Assembly (NCBI GenBank): GCA_002900995.3
Contig: CM035305.1
Coordinates: forward strand, 2,092,467 to 2,156,466
Direction of reading: 5' to 3'
Length of the DNA stretch: 64,000 bases
Origin: Ganoderma boninense
Taxonomy: Eukaryota; Basidiomycota; Agaricomycetes; Polyporales; Polyporaceae
The notes beneath the pieces were generated by a model that was given only the letters and a program-made list of their open reading frames with translations, did not search any database and was not told the DNA's origin. The translations under genes were made by a program, and so were the position numbers. This document shows positions 19,953-30,332 of the stretch, piece by piece; the first letter of the stretch is position 1, and every line of letters begins with the position of its first letter.

Positions 19953-21772
19953 CTAAGGAACCAGCTTGATCTCTTGTGAAGGCTCAACCGTCGTAGTAGG
20001 ATACTTGATGTAGTCTGTGGAGCAGATATTCATAGGTCAACCGTCGAAACAGGCGGGGACCATTCGAACGACTTACCCGTATCCAAAATATGCACAAAAT
20101 TTGACTCCTTGCCCTCCGACGCTGCTAGATCGTCGTCCTCGCAAACCCCACCGAGAACATACACACGCGAACCAATTGCAGCCATTCCATGGCCCGACCG
20201 TGCAGATGGCTCCGGCCCCATGTGCTGGAACATGAACCAGCGCTTGCTTGTGACCTTGAACGCCGCGAGCTTGCCGACGTTCGCGCCGTCGACTCTGCGC
20301 CCACCGAAGACGTACATGATGTCGTCTACGAGCGCTGCGGCATGACCTTCCCGTTCACAGGGGATGTAGCCTGTGCAAGCAAGCTCGGTCCAAGTCTTCG
20401 ACATCGTGTCGAAGACCCAGGTGTCGTTGTAGTGGTACTTGCCGTCGGTTCCGCCAAAGCTGATACGCAGAATGATTAGTCGTGAGGGAGCGCGTCAGAA
20501 ACGAAGTGGTTAAATGACCGAAGGCGCAACGTACATCACGAGCTGATCCTTGTATGCGACGCACACATGTCCTGAGCGGGCCGAGGGCCTATCGGCGACG
20601 CCTTTCGGAAGCTCGATCTGCTGCCATCTAGGCCCCGAGACCACTATGACATGGGATGTCAGATGACAGCTGGCCTGGATGACGAGGTGCCATACGCACA
20701 TGTGCTCAGGTCAAAGTACCACAAGTCGTTGAAGTACTCCCCATCCGCCTCCCCTCCGAAGATGTACACTTTTGGCCCAATCATGACAACCGAGTGTCCT
20801 ATGCGCCCATGTGGAGCGGCGCCAGTGACATGTATGCATGTCCATTCGCGGGAGACTGGGGCACGTATAGCTGCGATCAGCTCTCACCTAACTCATGATA
20901 ATGAACAATCACTGACCGAGATTCAAGAAATACAGCGCGTTGTCGTACTTGACGCTTGCTCGCAGCTGATTGCACGACGCCGAAGTTGCGTCTCCTCCCC
21001 AAACGACGACCACGCTGCCTGCGAAGGCGCTACCTTGGCCGAAGCGTGGGGTGGGGACGTCACCAAATGTTTTCAGCTGCTTGATTGACTGGTCCTTGAC
21101 AGAAATGGTATAGGCGTCGTTCTGCGCCCGTTCGTTGACAAGACCGCCGAATAGACTAAGGCTGGCGTAAGATGACCTCGAGGCGGAGAGGGCGAAATCG
21201 GTGCGAGGGAATAGAGATGGTTTAGAAGCTGAGGGTTTGGGGGTGCTCTCTGTAGGGAAGTGAAGCCGCCGCCGGTACCATGGGTACTGTGGCTCGGAGT
21301 CTTCGGACTCGGGATGCGCTTGGTGCTTTGGAAGGGATGTTCCCACAGACTCTCGTGTAGGAGCAGCCTCCACCCGAGCTGTTGGCCTCGCAACGAGCTT
21401 TTCCTTGGGCTCTAGCAGACACGAGGGCAAGGGCAACACGGGAGGGCCAGAATTCTTGGGAGGGAGGGGAGGGAGGCCACCGACGAGGGCATCAAGGTCG
21501 GCATCATACCCGAAGTCTTTCTCGGACTTGGGCGGTCGAACGCCGATGACGGTCCTTATCGAGGCGTAGCTGTTGGCAACAGACCGCGGTAGAGATGGTT
21601 GGGACACATACCTATCGCTGTGCTTGGAGTCTGCGCGGGAGAGAGATAGCGATGCCTTTGCGGTGACGGTAAGGTCAGAGTAGCTCTTGTTCTTGGAAGT
21701 AAAGCGACGGAGAAGAGGAGAAGTAGTATTTGTGGTATTGGTCTTGGATGACGGAGGGCTCCAAAATATCAT
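19953..21772 (-). CDS. Second kelch-repeat protein, shortened paralogue of the 4.7-9.6 kb gene
   Basis: This is a kelch propeller protein lacking the long coiled coil of its neighbour. The ATG at 21770-21772 starts 'MIFWSPPSSKTNTTNTT'. A disordered Ser/Pro head leads to 'YPWYRRRLHFP', matching '[11 protein letters not shown]' of the upstream paralogue. Kelch blades follow with 'SLFGGLVNERAQNDAY', 'VVVWGGDATS', 'VYIFGGEADGEYFNDLW', 'YVFGGRRVDGANVG' and 'RVYVLGGVCEDDD'. The last intron falls within 'HILDTD' just before 'YIKYP', the same place as in the paralogue, and the protein then ends quickly ('QEIKLVP', TAG ending at 19953). Same strand, same intron position and same blade order indicate a local duplication with loss of the C-terminal coiled coil. 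Without it the protein may not tether to microtubule ends like Tea1. Confidence 0.82.
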
Positions 21773-22313
21773 TGGATGGAGAGGAGAGTGGAGGTAAGGG
21801 TGCAGCAAAAGGGTAGGGGGTGAGGGAAAGGAGAAGAGAAAGGTTAGGCGGGCCAAGAGAGGATGGACGGGGGATCGGAGGGATGATTCGGGGAGGGACG
21901 GGAATTAAGTGGGGAGGCGGGAGGGTGGACCTGGGAGAGATGGAATCTGGAGATGATACACAGCATCGAATGATTGGAGAGTCGGAGGCGATTGCGGCAC
22001 ATTGAGGTGCAGGATCGAAATCATGAATGCATATCTCACGAGCAGCGGGATCTGGGACCGGATGATGGACTTCTGAAAGAGGTAGACCGGATGAGGTTCG
22101 TCGCAGGATGCCAGTGGGAAGCCCGCCGAGTGGAGGTGGAAGGTGGTGTGGCAGCATCGCAAAGGGGTGCATGACTGAGATCACAGGGGCCTGGGCCTTG
22201 GGACAGAAACGTGTGAGGACGGAGTGGAGGGATGATGGGATGCGCGCGCATTCAGGTCCGTGCCCGTTGGTCGGTGCAGAGTGCAGGTGCAAAGACGCGT
22301 CTACGAGGTAAGT
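21773..22313. other. Upstream region of the second kelch gene
   Basis: About 540 bp, strongly purine-rich on the plus strand (GA/GG tracts near 21780-21950), i.e. a pyrimidine-rich leader for the minus-strand kelch gene. Stop-free stretches here reflect that bias and are not supported as genes. Confidence 0.5.
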
Positions 22314-22333
22314 GGATGACTTCCCGTAAGAAT

Positions 22334-22357
22334 CTACGGACGTCCCAACGTCCGTAG
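22334..22357. repeat. Perfect hairpin in MITE left end
   Basis: Ten-base arms CTACGGACGT and ACGTCCGTAG are separated by CCCA. The left arm overlaps the inner end of the terminal inverted repeat. Confidence 0.85.
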
Positions 22358-22462
22358 TTGCTCGTAGATGTTCAATCTGACCTATCCGCCGAGATGCCGA
22401 GTGCGATACAGACTCCGCTCCAGAGACCGACGTCCGTAGATGCACCAAGCGCCCAAAATCTA

Positions 22463-22486
22463 GAAGGGGGGGTCGACCCCCCCTTC
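22463..22486. repeat. 24-bp perfect palindrome inside MITE
   Basis: GAAGGGGGGG and CCCCCCCTTC flank a central TCGA, so the whole 24 bp is self-complementary. Partial symmetry continues outward (TCT/AGA). Confidence 0.85.
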
Positions 22487-22759
22487 CAGACTTAAAGACG
22501 TCCGTAGATGTCTCGCTAAAGCTCGAACACCCTTCAAAAGGAAGGATGTATCATTAGTAATCCTGCTGGGATCAAGAAACTGTCAAGTCCCTTCCAAATT
22601 GGGTGCGCCTGTCTGCTGAGGTAAGTGATGTCCATGACCATAGGCGCTCGTAAGAAATGCTCGAGGGACCAAGATCCTTAGCACAGATCAAGCTCCGCTC
22701 CTGCATCAAAAGTGATCTACGGACACTCCAGAGCCGTAGATTCTTACGGGAAGTCATCC

Positions 22760-23141
22760 AGTACGCGCAAGGGTGACCACATGTGACAGCATAGGCGCCG
22801 GGGCCAGGCGAGGTGCTAGACGCGTGACGTCACGGTCACGCTCGGGTGCAATGAGCAGGACCGTCACCTCAGGCAGCTCGTCCACGCCTCGGCCAGGCCC
22901 CCCCTGCGTGAGGCCAGTATGACGTCGGGTGGAGACTCTGAAAGTCTGCTCAGTTCACGCCCACTCGCAAACGACCGCCCCGTCGTCCTCTGCCGGCGAC
23001 CGACTCGACGTCTCCGTCTCTCTCCAGTCCTTGTTTTCTGCGCTCTCTTCCCCTGCGAGGCAGACAGGCGCCCATGCTGGCACTGCGACTCCGGACGCAA
23101 GCCCTGACACGCGCATCTCCCTCGACGACTCTTCGTCCCCC
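22760..23141. other. 5' flank of the hydrolase gene
   Basis: About 380 bp between the MITE and the first ATG of the hydrolase. The hydrolase frame is open upstream to about 22929, but only from a GTG codon, so this is taken as 5' UTR/promoter. Nothing else was recognised. Confidence 0.45.
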
Positions 23142-25773
23142 ATGCGGCCACCCACAGCCGCAGCCACTACCAAGTTCCCTACAAAGGCCGTCCTTCCATC
23201 TTCTGTCCAAATATCCCCCGCCCATTCTCCCACTGCACCCTCCATGAACCTCAGCCACACCACATCTCCTGCCGCACACTACTCCGCGGCACAGAAGCGT
23301 AAACGTGCCAGTCAACCTACCCTTCCCATTCTTCGCTGGTTCTCGGCCAAGAACCCGCCAAAGCCATCCTCAAATTCCACCCCGGGTTCTCCACTTGGCT
23401 CCCGACCCTCTACTCCCGCGGCCAACCCATCTGATACCCCTGGTCCGTCAACGCCCTCCACCCCTTCCTCTGCCCTCGATGCCCTCGCAGATGCCTTCTC
23501 CGATGATCCCCATATCATCTCCCCTTCCCAGACCCATTCAGACAACATTACATTGCCATCACGGCCCCAGGCCGCTCGCCTCCATTCTGCCCTCCAGCGG
23601 CCATCCTACTTCTCCAATCTCACCCGCACCACAATGCCGACCGCCTTCTTGTCACCCCCTGCCCCAGCTTCCTATGTCAGGCCGACCTACTCTGACCCGT
23701 TTGAGGACCCGTTTGTCCCGTCGCAGAACGAAGAGCAGCGCGATCGCGAACAGGCTGACCTTGACCTCCTACTCAGTCCAACTCCAATCCCACTCCCAAT
23801 GCCACACTCTCCTTCCCCCGTCCACCTGAATCGCTCGCCGCCATCACGGACGTCTTTAGACTCTCTACGAAGCATCCATGAGCGCAGCAGAAGCATCCAC
23901 ACGACCCCGCCAACCCAAGGGTTCAACTTCCCGCAACTGCCAAACCTTCGCAACTGGTTCTCATCAGACGAGAATGGCGACAAGGAGAACATGAACCCTA
24001 TGCTGAGCGACGAAGACAGAGGAGAGAACCCGGCAGCAGAGCGGGAAAACATACGCCGCAAATGTATGTCTCCCATGACCTCTCCTTCGGTCATGGAAGA
24101 CAGACTTTCTAACTGACTTACGATTTGGCCGCGTCTTCTCTTTGACTGATAGATGTCGCGCCGAAGAACCCCATTGTATTCTGCCATGGACTCATGGGCT
24201 TCGATACGGTCACGCTCGGACCGGCGATTGCACCCTTGCAGATTCAGCACTGGAGAGGGATCAGGAATGCACTAGAGATGAATGGGATCGAGGTGTGTAT
24301 GCGCCCTGCTTCCGTTGCCGTAATCCCGCCCCCGCGCAGCATGCTGACGACACACGTTGCCGCCCAATCAGGTTCTTACGACGCGAGTACCCGCTACCAG
24401 TTCGCCCATTGATCGCGCGAAGGTCTTGTGCGAAAAGATTGCGGAGAAATACCCAGGACGCGCTGTGCATCTCATCGGTACGTGCAGCTGCGACTCCTGT
24501 TGTTGGCGTGCTTATGCGGACTGTAGGATAACCATGCGACAGGCCACAGCATGGTGGGTCACCGTTTTCGTTCCGCTCCTGTGTTCACCTTGCTCCCACA
24601 TGCCGCAACTTATTATATCCATCATTGCATCCATGCTGACATCCCCATCAACAGGGTGGCATTGACTGTCGGTATCTTACCACACATCTTACGGACCGGC
24701 CATTCAAAGTGCTGTCGGTGACGACAATTTCGTGCCCCCATCGAGGGTCCTCGTTTGCCGACCACTTCCTTGCCACTGTGGGGAAGGAGAGGATGCCGTC
24801 GGTGCTCTCGCTTCTCGATCTGCTTCCTAACGGCGACGGTGACGGGAAGGCGTTCGAGTTTCTGACCGTCGAGAACATGCGTCGTTTCAACGAGAATACG
24901 CCCGACGTGCCGGGCGTGCACTATTTTAGCTGGGGCGCCGTGTACGAGCCCGGTCTGATCGACACATGGAAGTGAGTGTTATTCATTTGTTCTCGTTTGT
25001 GTCCTTGGCTACTCCGACCGTGAGCATTTTCGCCTTATTGGTATGCGACCATCCTATTCTTTGTCTGCGCTGCGGCTTTCTGTTTTATGATCGTCAGAGC
25101 TATTAGAAGGATGGAAGCTGATGTGCGCGGACGTGGACCTTGATAGATGGCCTCATTCTGTCGTGCTGGAGAAGGAGGGACCGAATGACGGGCTGATATC
25201 TCTACAGTCAGCGCAGTGGGTAAGTAACTCTATCTGTGATACCCTGCGTTGTTCGTGGGGTTTCTTCGACACAGAGCTGACTCCTTGTTTGCACGACAGG
25301 GGACGTATCTGGGGACTCTCGAAGGCGTGAACCACCTCGATCTCGTGGGATGGATTAATACAGCGCGATACAAGTGGGCTGAGATCATGGGGCGCGAGAT
25401 CAAATTCAAGCCCGCGACGTTCTATCTCGGTATCGCGGACCATCTCGCGCGGGTCGTCGAGGGACAAGAGTCACTCGAGGAGGGAGGGGAGGCGCTAGCC
25501 AGACAGTCGAGCGAGGAGCGTCAGCACCGGGAGCGCGCGGAGATGGCAGACAGTCTGGGCATCGGAGAATCGGCCGTGGAAGAGGCGGATGCAGTTGAGC
25601 ACGTCGAGGACGGGCCTGGTACTAGCGCCACCGCTACGCAAGTCGCGCAGCCTCGGCCGCAGATGCCTTCGGCGTCCCCACAACTAGATGTTGGCGCGGT
25701 TGCAAGCTCAGAGGCTCGGCAAAGGAAGGACGAAGGTCCTGGCAGGACCCCTTCCTCAAGTGACACTCGCTGA
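23142..25773 (+). CDS. Lipase-type alpha/beta hydrolase with long disordered N-terminus
   Basis: This is probably a triacylglycerol lipase-like serine hydrolase. After about 300 disordered Ser/Pro-rich residues, the fold begins with 'NPIVFCHGLMGFDT' (oxyanion-hole region). It continues 'VPATSSPIDRAKVLCEKI', 'HLIGHSMGGIDCRYL' (Ser nucleophile elbow), 'TTISCPHRGSSFADHF', 'WGAVYEPGLIDTW', 'EKEGPNDGLISLQSA' (Asp) and 'LEGVNHLDLVGW' (His). This order matches bacterial-type lipase-like hydrolases. The nucleophile elbow is built from an 11-nt micro-exon at 24543-24553 between introns 24478-24542 and 24554-24654. The start is the ATG at 23142; an upstream GTG is not used in eukaryotes. The acidic Glu/Ala-rich tail ends at TGA 25771-25773. 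There is no signal peptide, so it is likely intracellular. Substrate is unknown. Confidence 0.82.
24543..24553 (+). other. 11-nt micro-exon encoding the Ser-nucleophile motif
   Basis: GCCACAGCATG is preceded by a CGACAG acceptor and followed by GTGGGT. Joined to upstream ...CTCATCG and downstream GGTGGCATTGAC it reads LIGHSMGGID in frame, restoring the universal lipase G-x-S-x-G elbow. Skipping it would remove the catalytic serine and shift the frame. Confidence 0.85.
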
Positions 25774-26313
25774 CTCTGGTCGCGACTCTTGCTTCTTGAT
25801 ACCCCCCCACGGACGACTACCCACGATGACTGCACGCCAAGGAATACTTATACACACGTCTACTATCTGGTGTCTATAATGCCTTTGTATGGTAATGCTA
25901 ATCGGCGCTGCTACTGCACGCTGACGGCCGACCTAGGGTGCACGCGGGCAATTATCCTCTCATGCGCCCTCAATTCGCTGTTTGGGGCCGTGATGTTGCC
26001 ACATGTCTGCGGAAGAAGGCGATAGGACGGGAAGTGCTGAGTCAGGCTGTGGTGAAGCGTGGGCGGGCTTGTCTCATGGACGCGGGCATGGGACCAGGGT
26101 GAGGGCGAGGGGGCGAGGAACGGGGAGCAGGACTTGCCCACCGTGGCGCTGTCGTCCGCGTCATTTGCATTAGGGCCGATCGTGACTTGCCCCAGATCGG
26201 CCCGCCACAGCCAGAATAGCTTTGCAATACTCCTCCAATCGATCTTCCCGCCGCCCTCATTTCCCCTTGCCACTCGCGCTCACGCTCACCTGTGCCTCGT
26301 GCTGCTGCCCAGC
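25774..26313. other. Intergenic, promoter of S-formylglutathione hydrolase
   Basis: About 540 bp between two plus-strand genes. Contains the 3' UTR of the hydrolase and the promoter/leader of the next gene; the last 90 bases are CT-rich. Open stretches here lack homology. Confidence 0.5.
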
Positions 26314-27728
26314 ATGGCTCTCGAACAGCTCTCTGTCAACAAGGTCTTCGACGGCCAGCTCTTCAAGTACAAGTTCAAGGTCCGTAACCCTACCCTATGA
26401 CGTCGTTCGTTGCACCTTCATAAGCGAGGCGCGCTGATCATGCTACCGGCACGTTCCCCGCATTTCAACTTCCCCAGTCCGCTGCGCTAGGCGGGCTCGA
26501 CGCGCAATTCAACCTCTTCCTCCCTGCGAACGCAAGCAATGGAGGCAAGGTGCCCCTCCTGACTTACCTGTCGGGCCTGACGTGCACCGAAGACAATGCG
26601 TGCGTGCCGCGCCGCCTCCCAAAGCTGAGCCTCTGTTATTGACAGACCACCACTCCCCATCTACGCGTTCTCGTCCAGGGCACAGAAGGGAAACTTCTTC
26701 GGGGCAGCGGCCAAGGAGGGCATAGCGCTCCTCTTCCCGGACACTTCCCCGCGCGGAGCGGGCATCGAAGGCGAGACGGACAGCTGGGACTTTGGTGTCG
26801 GTGCGTGCTCCCAAATGCGATCTCCCCATTCGTGACCCACGCTCACGGTGAACCACGCACGAAGGCGCGGGGTTCTATGTCAACGCGACAAACCCGAAAT
26901 GGTCGAAGCACTACAACATGCTCACGCACATCACGCTCGAGCTCCCGCAAACGCTCGAGGCCGCCGGACTACCCATCGTACGTTTCTCCTCTTCTGTCCT
27001 CCCCCTCACGCACAGCTCCGCTCTCCATTCCCGCGCTCCCGCCTCATCCACATGAGGATATGCGCTGAAACTGTCTCGGGACGATAGGACCTCACGCGCC
27101 AGTCCATCTTCGGACATTCAATGGGCGGTCATGGGGCGCTGACGTTCTACCTGAACTCCATCCTCAGCGGCACGAAACAGTACCGTTCCGTCTCAGCCTT
27201 CGCGCCCATCTCGAACCCGATCAACTGCCCTTGGGGCCAAAAGGCATTGAATGGGTACCTCCAGGGTGGCGTTGAAGAGGCCAAGGACAGGTACGACGCG
27301 ACGGAGCTCATCAAGAAGCTCGGCAAGGCGCCCGTCCATATCCTCATCGACTACGTGAGTGTTCGCGCAGGAGGTCGAATAACCAGAGGAAACGCGACGC
27401 TGACGTGATTTTGGTATGCCAGGGTACGGGGGACAATTTTTACAAAACCGGACAGCTGCTCCCAGAGAACTTCTTGAAGGCGGCACGCGACGCGGGATAC
27501 GATGAGGTGCAGGTTCGCGTACGAGCGCAGGAGGGTTACGACCACAGCTACTACTTCGTATGCCCAACTTCTCTTCTGGCTGTGTGCGAACCCCTCATCA
27601 TGACCTGGTATGGCACAGATGTCAACCTTCGGCGCAGATCACGTTCATTGTGGGTGTGTTCTCGCTTCTCTGATACCGCAGACTAATTCGTTGCCAATCC
27701 AGTCCACGCCAACTTCTTGAAGGCATGA
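26314..27728 (+). CDS. S-formylglutathione hydrolase (esterase D family)
   Basis: This cytosolic enzyme hydrolyses S-formylglutathione to formate and glutathione, the last step of glutathione-dependent formaldehyde detoxification. The ATG at 26314 starts '[15 protein letters not shown]'. Family landmarks in order are '[16 protein letters not shown]', '[16 protein letters not shown]', '[14 protein letters not shown]', '[15 protein letters not shown]' (Ser nucleophile), '[16 protein letters not shown]', 'DYGTGDNFY' (Asp) and 'EGYDHSYYF' (His). About six short introns interrupt it, the last just before the closing 'HANFLKA' (TGA 27726-27728). Length of roughly 300 residues is normal for the family. 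In wood- or litter-decaying fungi formaldehyde arises from lignin demethylation, so the enzyme fits that lifestyle, though it is also widely conserved. Confidence 0.93.
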
Positions 27729-27995
27729 AAAGAGAGTTTAAAGAAAGAGAGATGGCAAAGAAGTGACACCAGAGTATATATTACACGGAGATTACAACCT
27801 GTATCGATGGATGGCCGATGCAACAGTATCGTGTATTATCAGTAATTTTGTCTACCCCGATTGAGTGGCACAGAAATGTGGGAGGTGGGTATTGATGCGG
27901 CGCGGGAATATGAGGAGGGCGCCTTAGATGCGAGGCGAAGACTTCAGGAGGACCAGTCAGTGGCCAGTCGCCAGTATTCCAGAGTTGCCTGTAGT

Positions 27996-29941
27996 CTACT
28001 CCGCGCCAACCCTAGACCTGTAAGCGAGCTCTAGGTCCAGCAGTTCCGCAGTGAACCAGACATGCTTCAGAGCAGTCTGGGCAGTCGCGCGGTCCATAGG
28101 ATCATAGATGAGCAAGTTGGTACAAAGTTCTTTGGCTAGAATAGACGATGGCTCAGACACAACAATCGCTTGGCGACGTTGGAGACGCGATAACGCACCG
28201 CGCGGCATTTTGTCCCATATATAACCAGGAAATTCGACTTCGCCATGAACGATGCGTCGCTTGACTAGCTGATCAGTCTGGATTGAGGCTTCCGAATACT
28301 GGGAATCGTCGTAATCCTCATCCTCGGACTCGGGCTCGTAGGAGTACATCTGGGATTCTCCGTCAACGCGGCTATAATCGAACGGATGGAAGCCTCTGCG
28401 TGACCATGTTATTACTCGCTTCCTTGAAATGAGGAAAGGGGTGACATACGCGAGCATGATATACATGATTATGCCGGAGCTCCAGCAGTCGGAAGGCATG
28501 CCGACGTAGCTCAGATGTTTATGGTCCAGCGCTAATATACCTTCGGGAGGAAGGTAAGAGACGGTACCACAAACGTTGAAGGTTTCCTGGTACGCTTTGG
28601 GACGAGCCAGCCCAAAGTCGGCGATCTGGATGCGGGGGTAGGGCCCAGGTGTATGGAGGAGGATGTTCTCGGGCTGCGACGCTTGTATCAAATTAGCAGA
28701 TTTACGTGATCAGGGGAGCACACCTTTAGGTCTACGCCCTACCGTCAGTGAAGGTAATGGGGACTGTCGTAGTTCGATTTCGCACCTCTATGAGATATCA
28801 ATCTATCATGCAAGTACTTCAGGCCTTTGAGAAGCTGGTACATAAGGTACTTTGCCTCTGCTTGGCACAACTGCGAGTCTTTGTGGCTGACAATGTAGGA
28901 AAAGAGATCTCCGCCAGTGCAAAGCTCTAGGAAGATGTAACTGTATGCGGTCAGCACCAGGAATCTAAATCAAACTAACGCGATGACATACAGAAATTGA
29001 TCATCGTTGGTTGCGGCGCAAACGTTATTGATATTCGGCTACGTGATATGATCAGTATAAATGCATGGTCAAAAGAGACCCGACATACATGCGTGAGATT
29101 GAGAAGGATGTCTACTTCTTTTCTAATCTTCTCGATTTTGTCGGAACTCTTGCGTTTGATACATTTGCACGCCACCTGCTTGAATGCAGAGGTATCCATG
29201 GCCAGATGCACTTGTGCAAAGCTTCCACTTCCTAGACAGTGTGACATGACCAGAAAGCGATCGATTTTCTGCCAAACGATCAGTGAAGCCAAAGTATGGA
29301 GACATTGAGATACACACTTTGGTCTTCAAGGATGGAAGTCTGGGCGGAGTGGGGTCGAAGATGTTGACTTTGTGCTCGGGTTCCTTGTGCAAGATGTTAC
29401 ATTCAAACTCTGAAAACAAGCGGATGAGGTCAGTTCGCGCGAATTGGAGGATGACTTACTCTGAGACGACGGTATCTCGAGAATATCCCCATCCATGAGC
29501 AAGACGGATGTCTTGCGTATCCTATGGCCATTCAACACGAGACCATTGGTGGAATGGTCCTGGGTGAGAAGGAGAAGATATCAGTATCATGACGAATGAA
29601 CGAGAGGCGTTTATTTACGTGACATGATATGATGATACCGCCGTTACTTGAACGAATGCTAGGCAACGGTTTTCCAGATGTATGGGCACGGTCAGCAGCC
29701 GGCGACCGCTCACTCACGCATATAGCTTGCAATGGAGGCCAGATACCACGGGATCTGGGACCACATATGTGCTGCTGAGGGTTAGAACTACTGAGCAGCG
29801 CTCATCGCATGCACAAGTTTACCAGGCAGGACTCCTTCCAATGCTGAGCGGCTTGTTCACACTCAGAAGTAGCTCTAAAACCTTATCAGCACTGTATACA
29901 TGCTGCAATCCGTCGGCGAATAAGTTAAAATGTACCTTCAC
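27996..29941 (-). CDS. FHA-domain Ser/Thr kinase, Chk2/Rad53/Cds1-like (5' end unresolved)
   Basis: This looks like a DNA-damage checkpoint-type kinase. An N-terminal FHA phosphothreonine-binding domain is reconstructed from small exons (about 29930-29400): 'KPLSIGRSPA', 'VVSGLHCKLYA', 'DHSTNGLVLNGHRIRKTSV' and 'MDGDILEIPSSQ'. The kinase domain has 'GSGSFAQVHLA' (glycine loop), 'VACKCIKR' (VAxK Lys), 'ELCTGGDLFSYI', 'HRDLKPENILL' (catalytic loop), 'ADFGLARP' (DFG), 'GTVSYLPPEGI' (PPE for APE) and 'SDCWSSGIIMYIML'. An acidic insert follows 'HPFDY' (near 28370-28290). It ends 'LAYRSRVGAE' at 27996. FHA before the kinase matches Chk2/Cds1. One intron (about 28395-28448) is 54 nt without a stop and could be retained. 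I could not join the exon near 29940 to an initiator ATG, so the 5' end is open. Confidence 0.78.
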
Positions 29942-30332
29942 TGCGACCCGTCCGATTCGTCACAAACTTTGCGCATATAGTCACCGATTGAGTAGTTCCG
30001 CGTTCAGCGTTTTGGGGGCTATTCATCGCGCGGGTTCTGGTGCTTGTGACATGTCGTTCAGAGACTTGTGCGTGGAGGGGGAATGTCGAGTGAATCCTGT
30101 CGATATCAAGGGGGGCCAGGGTGACGAAAAAGTGTAGAGAGAGAGGAGGCCCAGCCTCGAGCTGCGGACCCATCAGCCCAGTCACGTGGTACGTGCTCGG
30201 ATCCTTCCCAGGAACGGATGCAGAAGTCGATGGAGAGCGTGAGGTGAGGATACAAACAGAGTACATGCAGATACATGCGTAACATCTAAAGCTACAGCAG
30301 ATCAGTCAATACACAACGGGGAGAAACATCAA
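29942..30332. other. Region between the kinase 5' end and LSG1 3' end
   Basis: About 390 bp that should contain the missing first exon(s) and promoter of the kinase and the LSG1 3' UTR. A minus-strand open stretch here has an ATG near 30013 ('MNSPQNAERGTTQ'), but splicing it to the FHA exon gives a stop in the frame I tried. Confidence 0.35.

Larger units (their letters stand above)
22314..22759. mobile_element. 446-bp MITE with perfect 26-bp TIRs and nested palindromes
   Basis: A perfect 26-bp terminal inverted repeat (left 22314-22339, beginning GGATGACTTCCCG; right 22734-22759) bounds a non-coding segment flanked by AGT on both sides (22311-22313 and 22760-22762), a likely 3-bp target duplication. 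Inside are a perfect 10-bp-stem hairpin at 22334-22357 (CTACGGACGT / ACGTCCGTAG), a 24-bp palindrome at 22463-22486 centred on TCGA, further copies of ACGTCCGTAG near 22430 and 22499, and a CTACGG/CCGTAG pair next to the right end. It has no transposase, so it would be mobilised in trans. A 3-bp duplication is compatible with CACTA or PIF/Harbinger-like transposases, but the family is not certain. Confidence 0.78.

Noticed and set aside
21773..21856. Upstream start for the second kelch protein
   Set aside because: It would add a low-complexity Pro/Leu segment translated from the pyrimidine-rich leader; the ATG at 21772 gives a more normal N-terminus.
22929..23141. N-terminal extension of the lipase-type hydrolase
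   Set aside because: The frame is open but its first codon is GTG; the first in-frame ATG is 23142.
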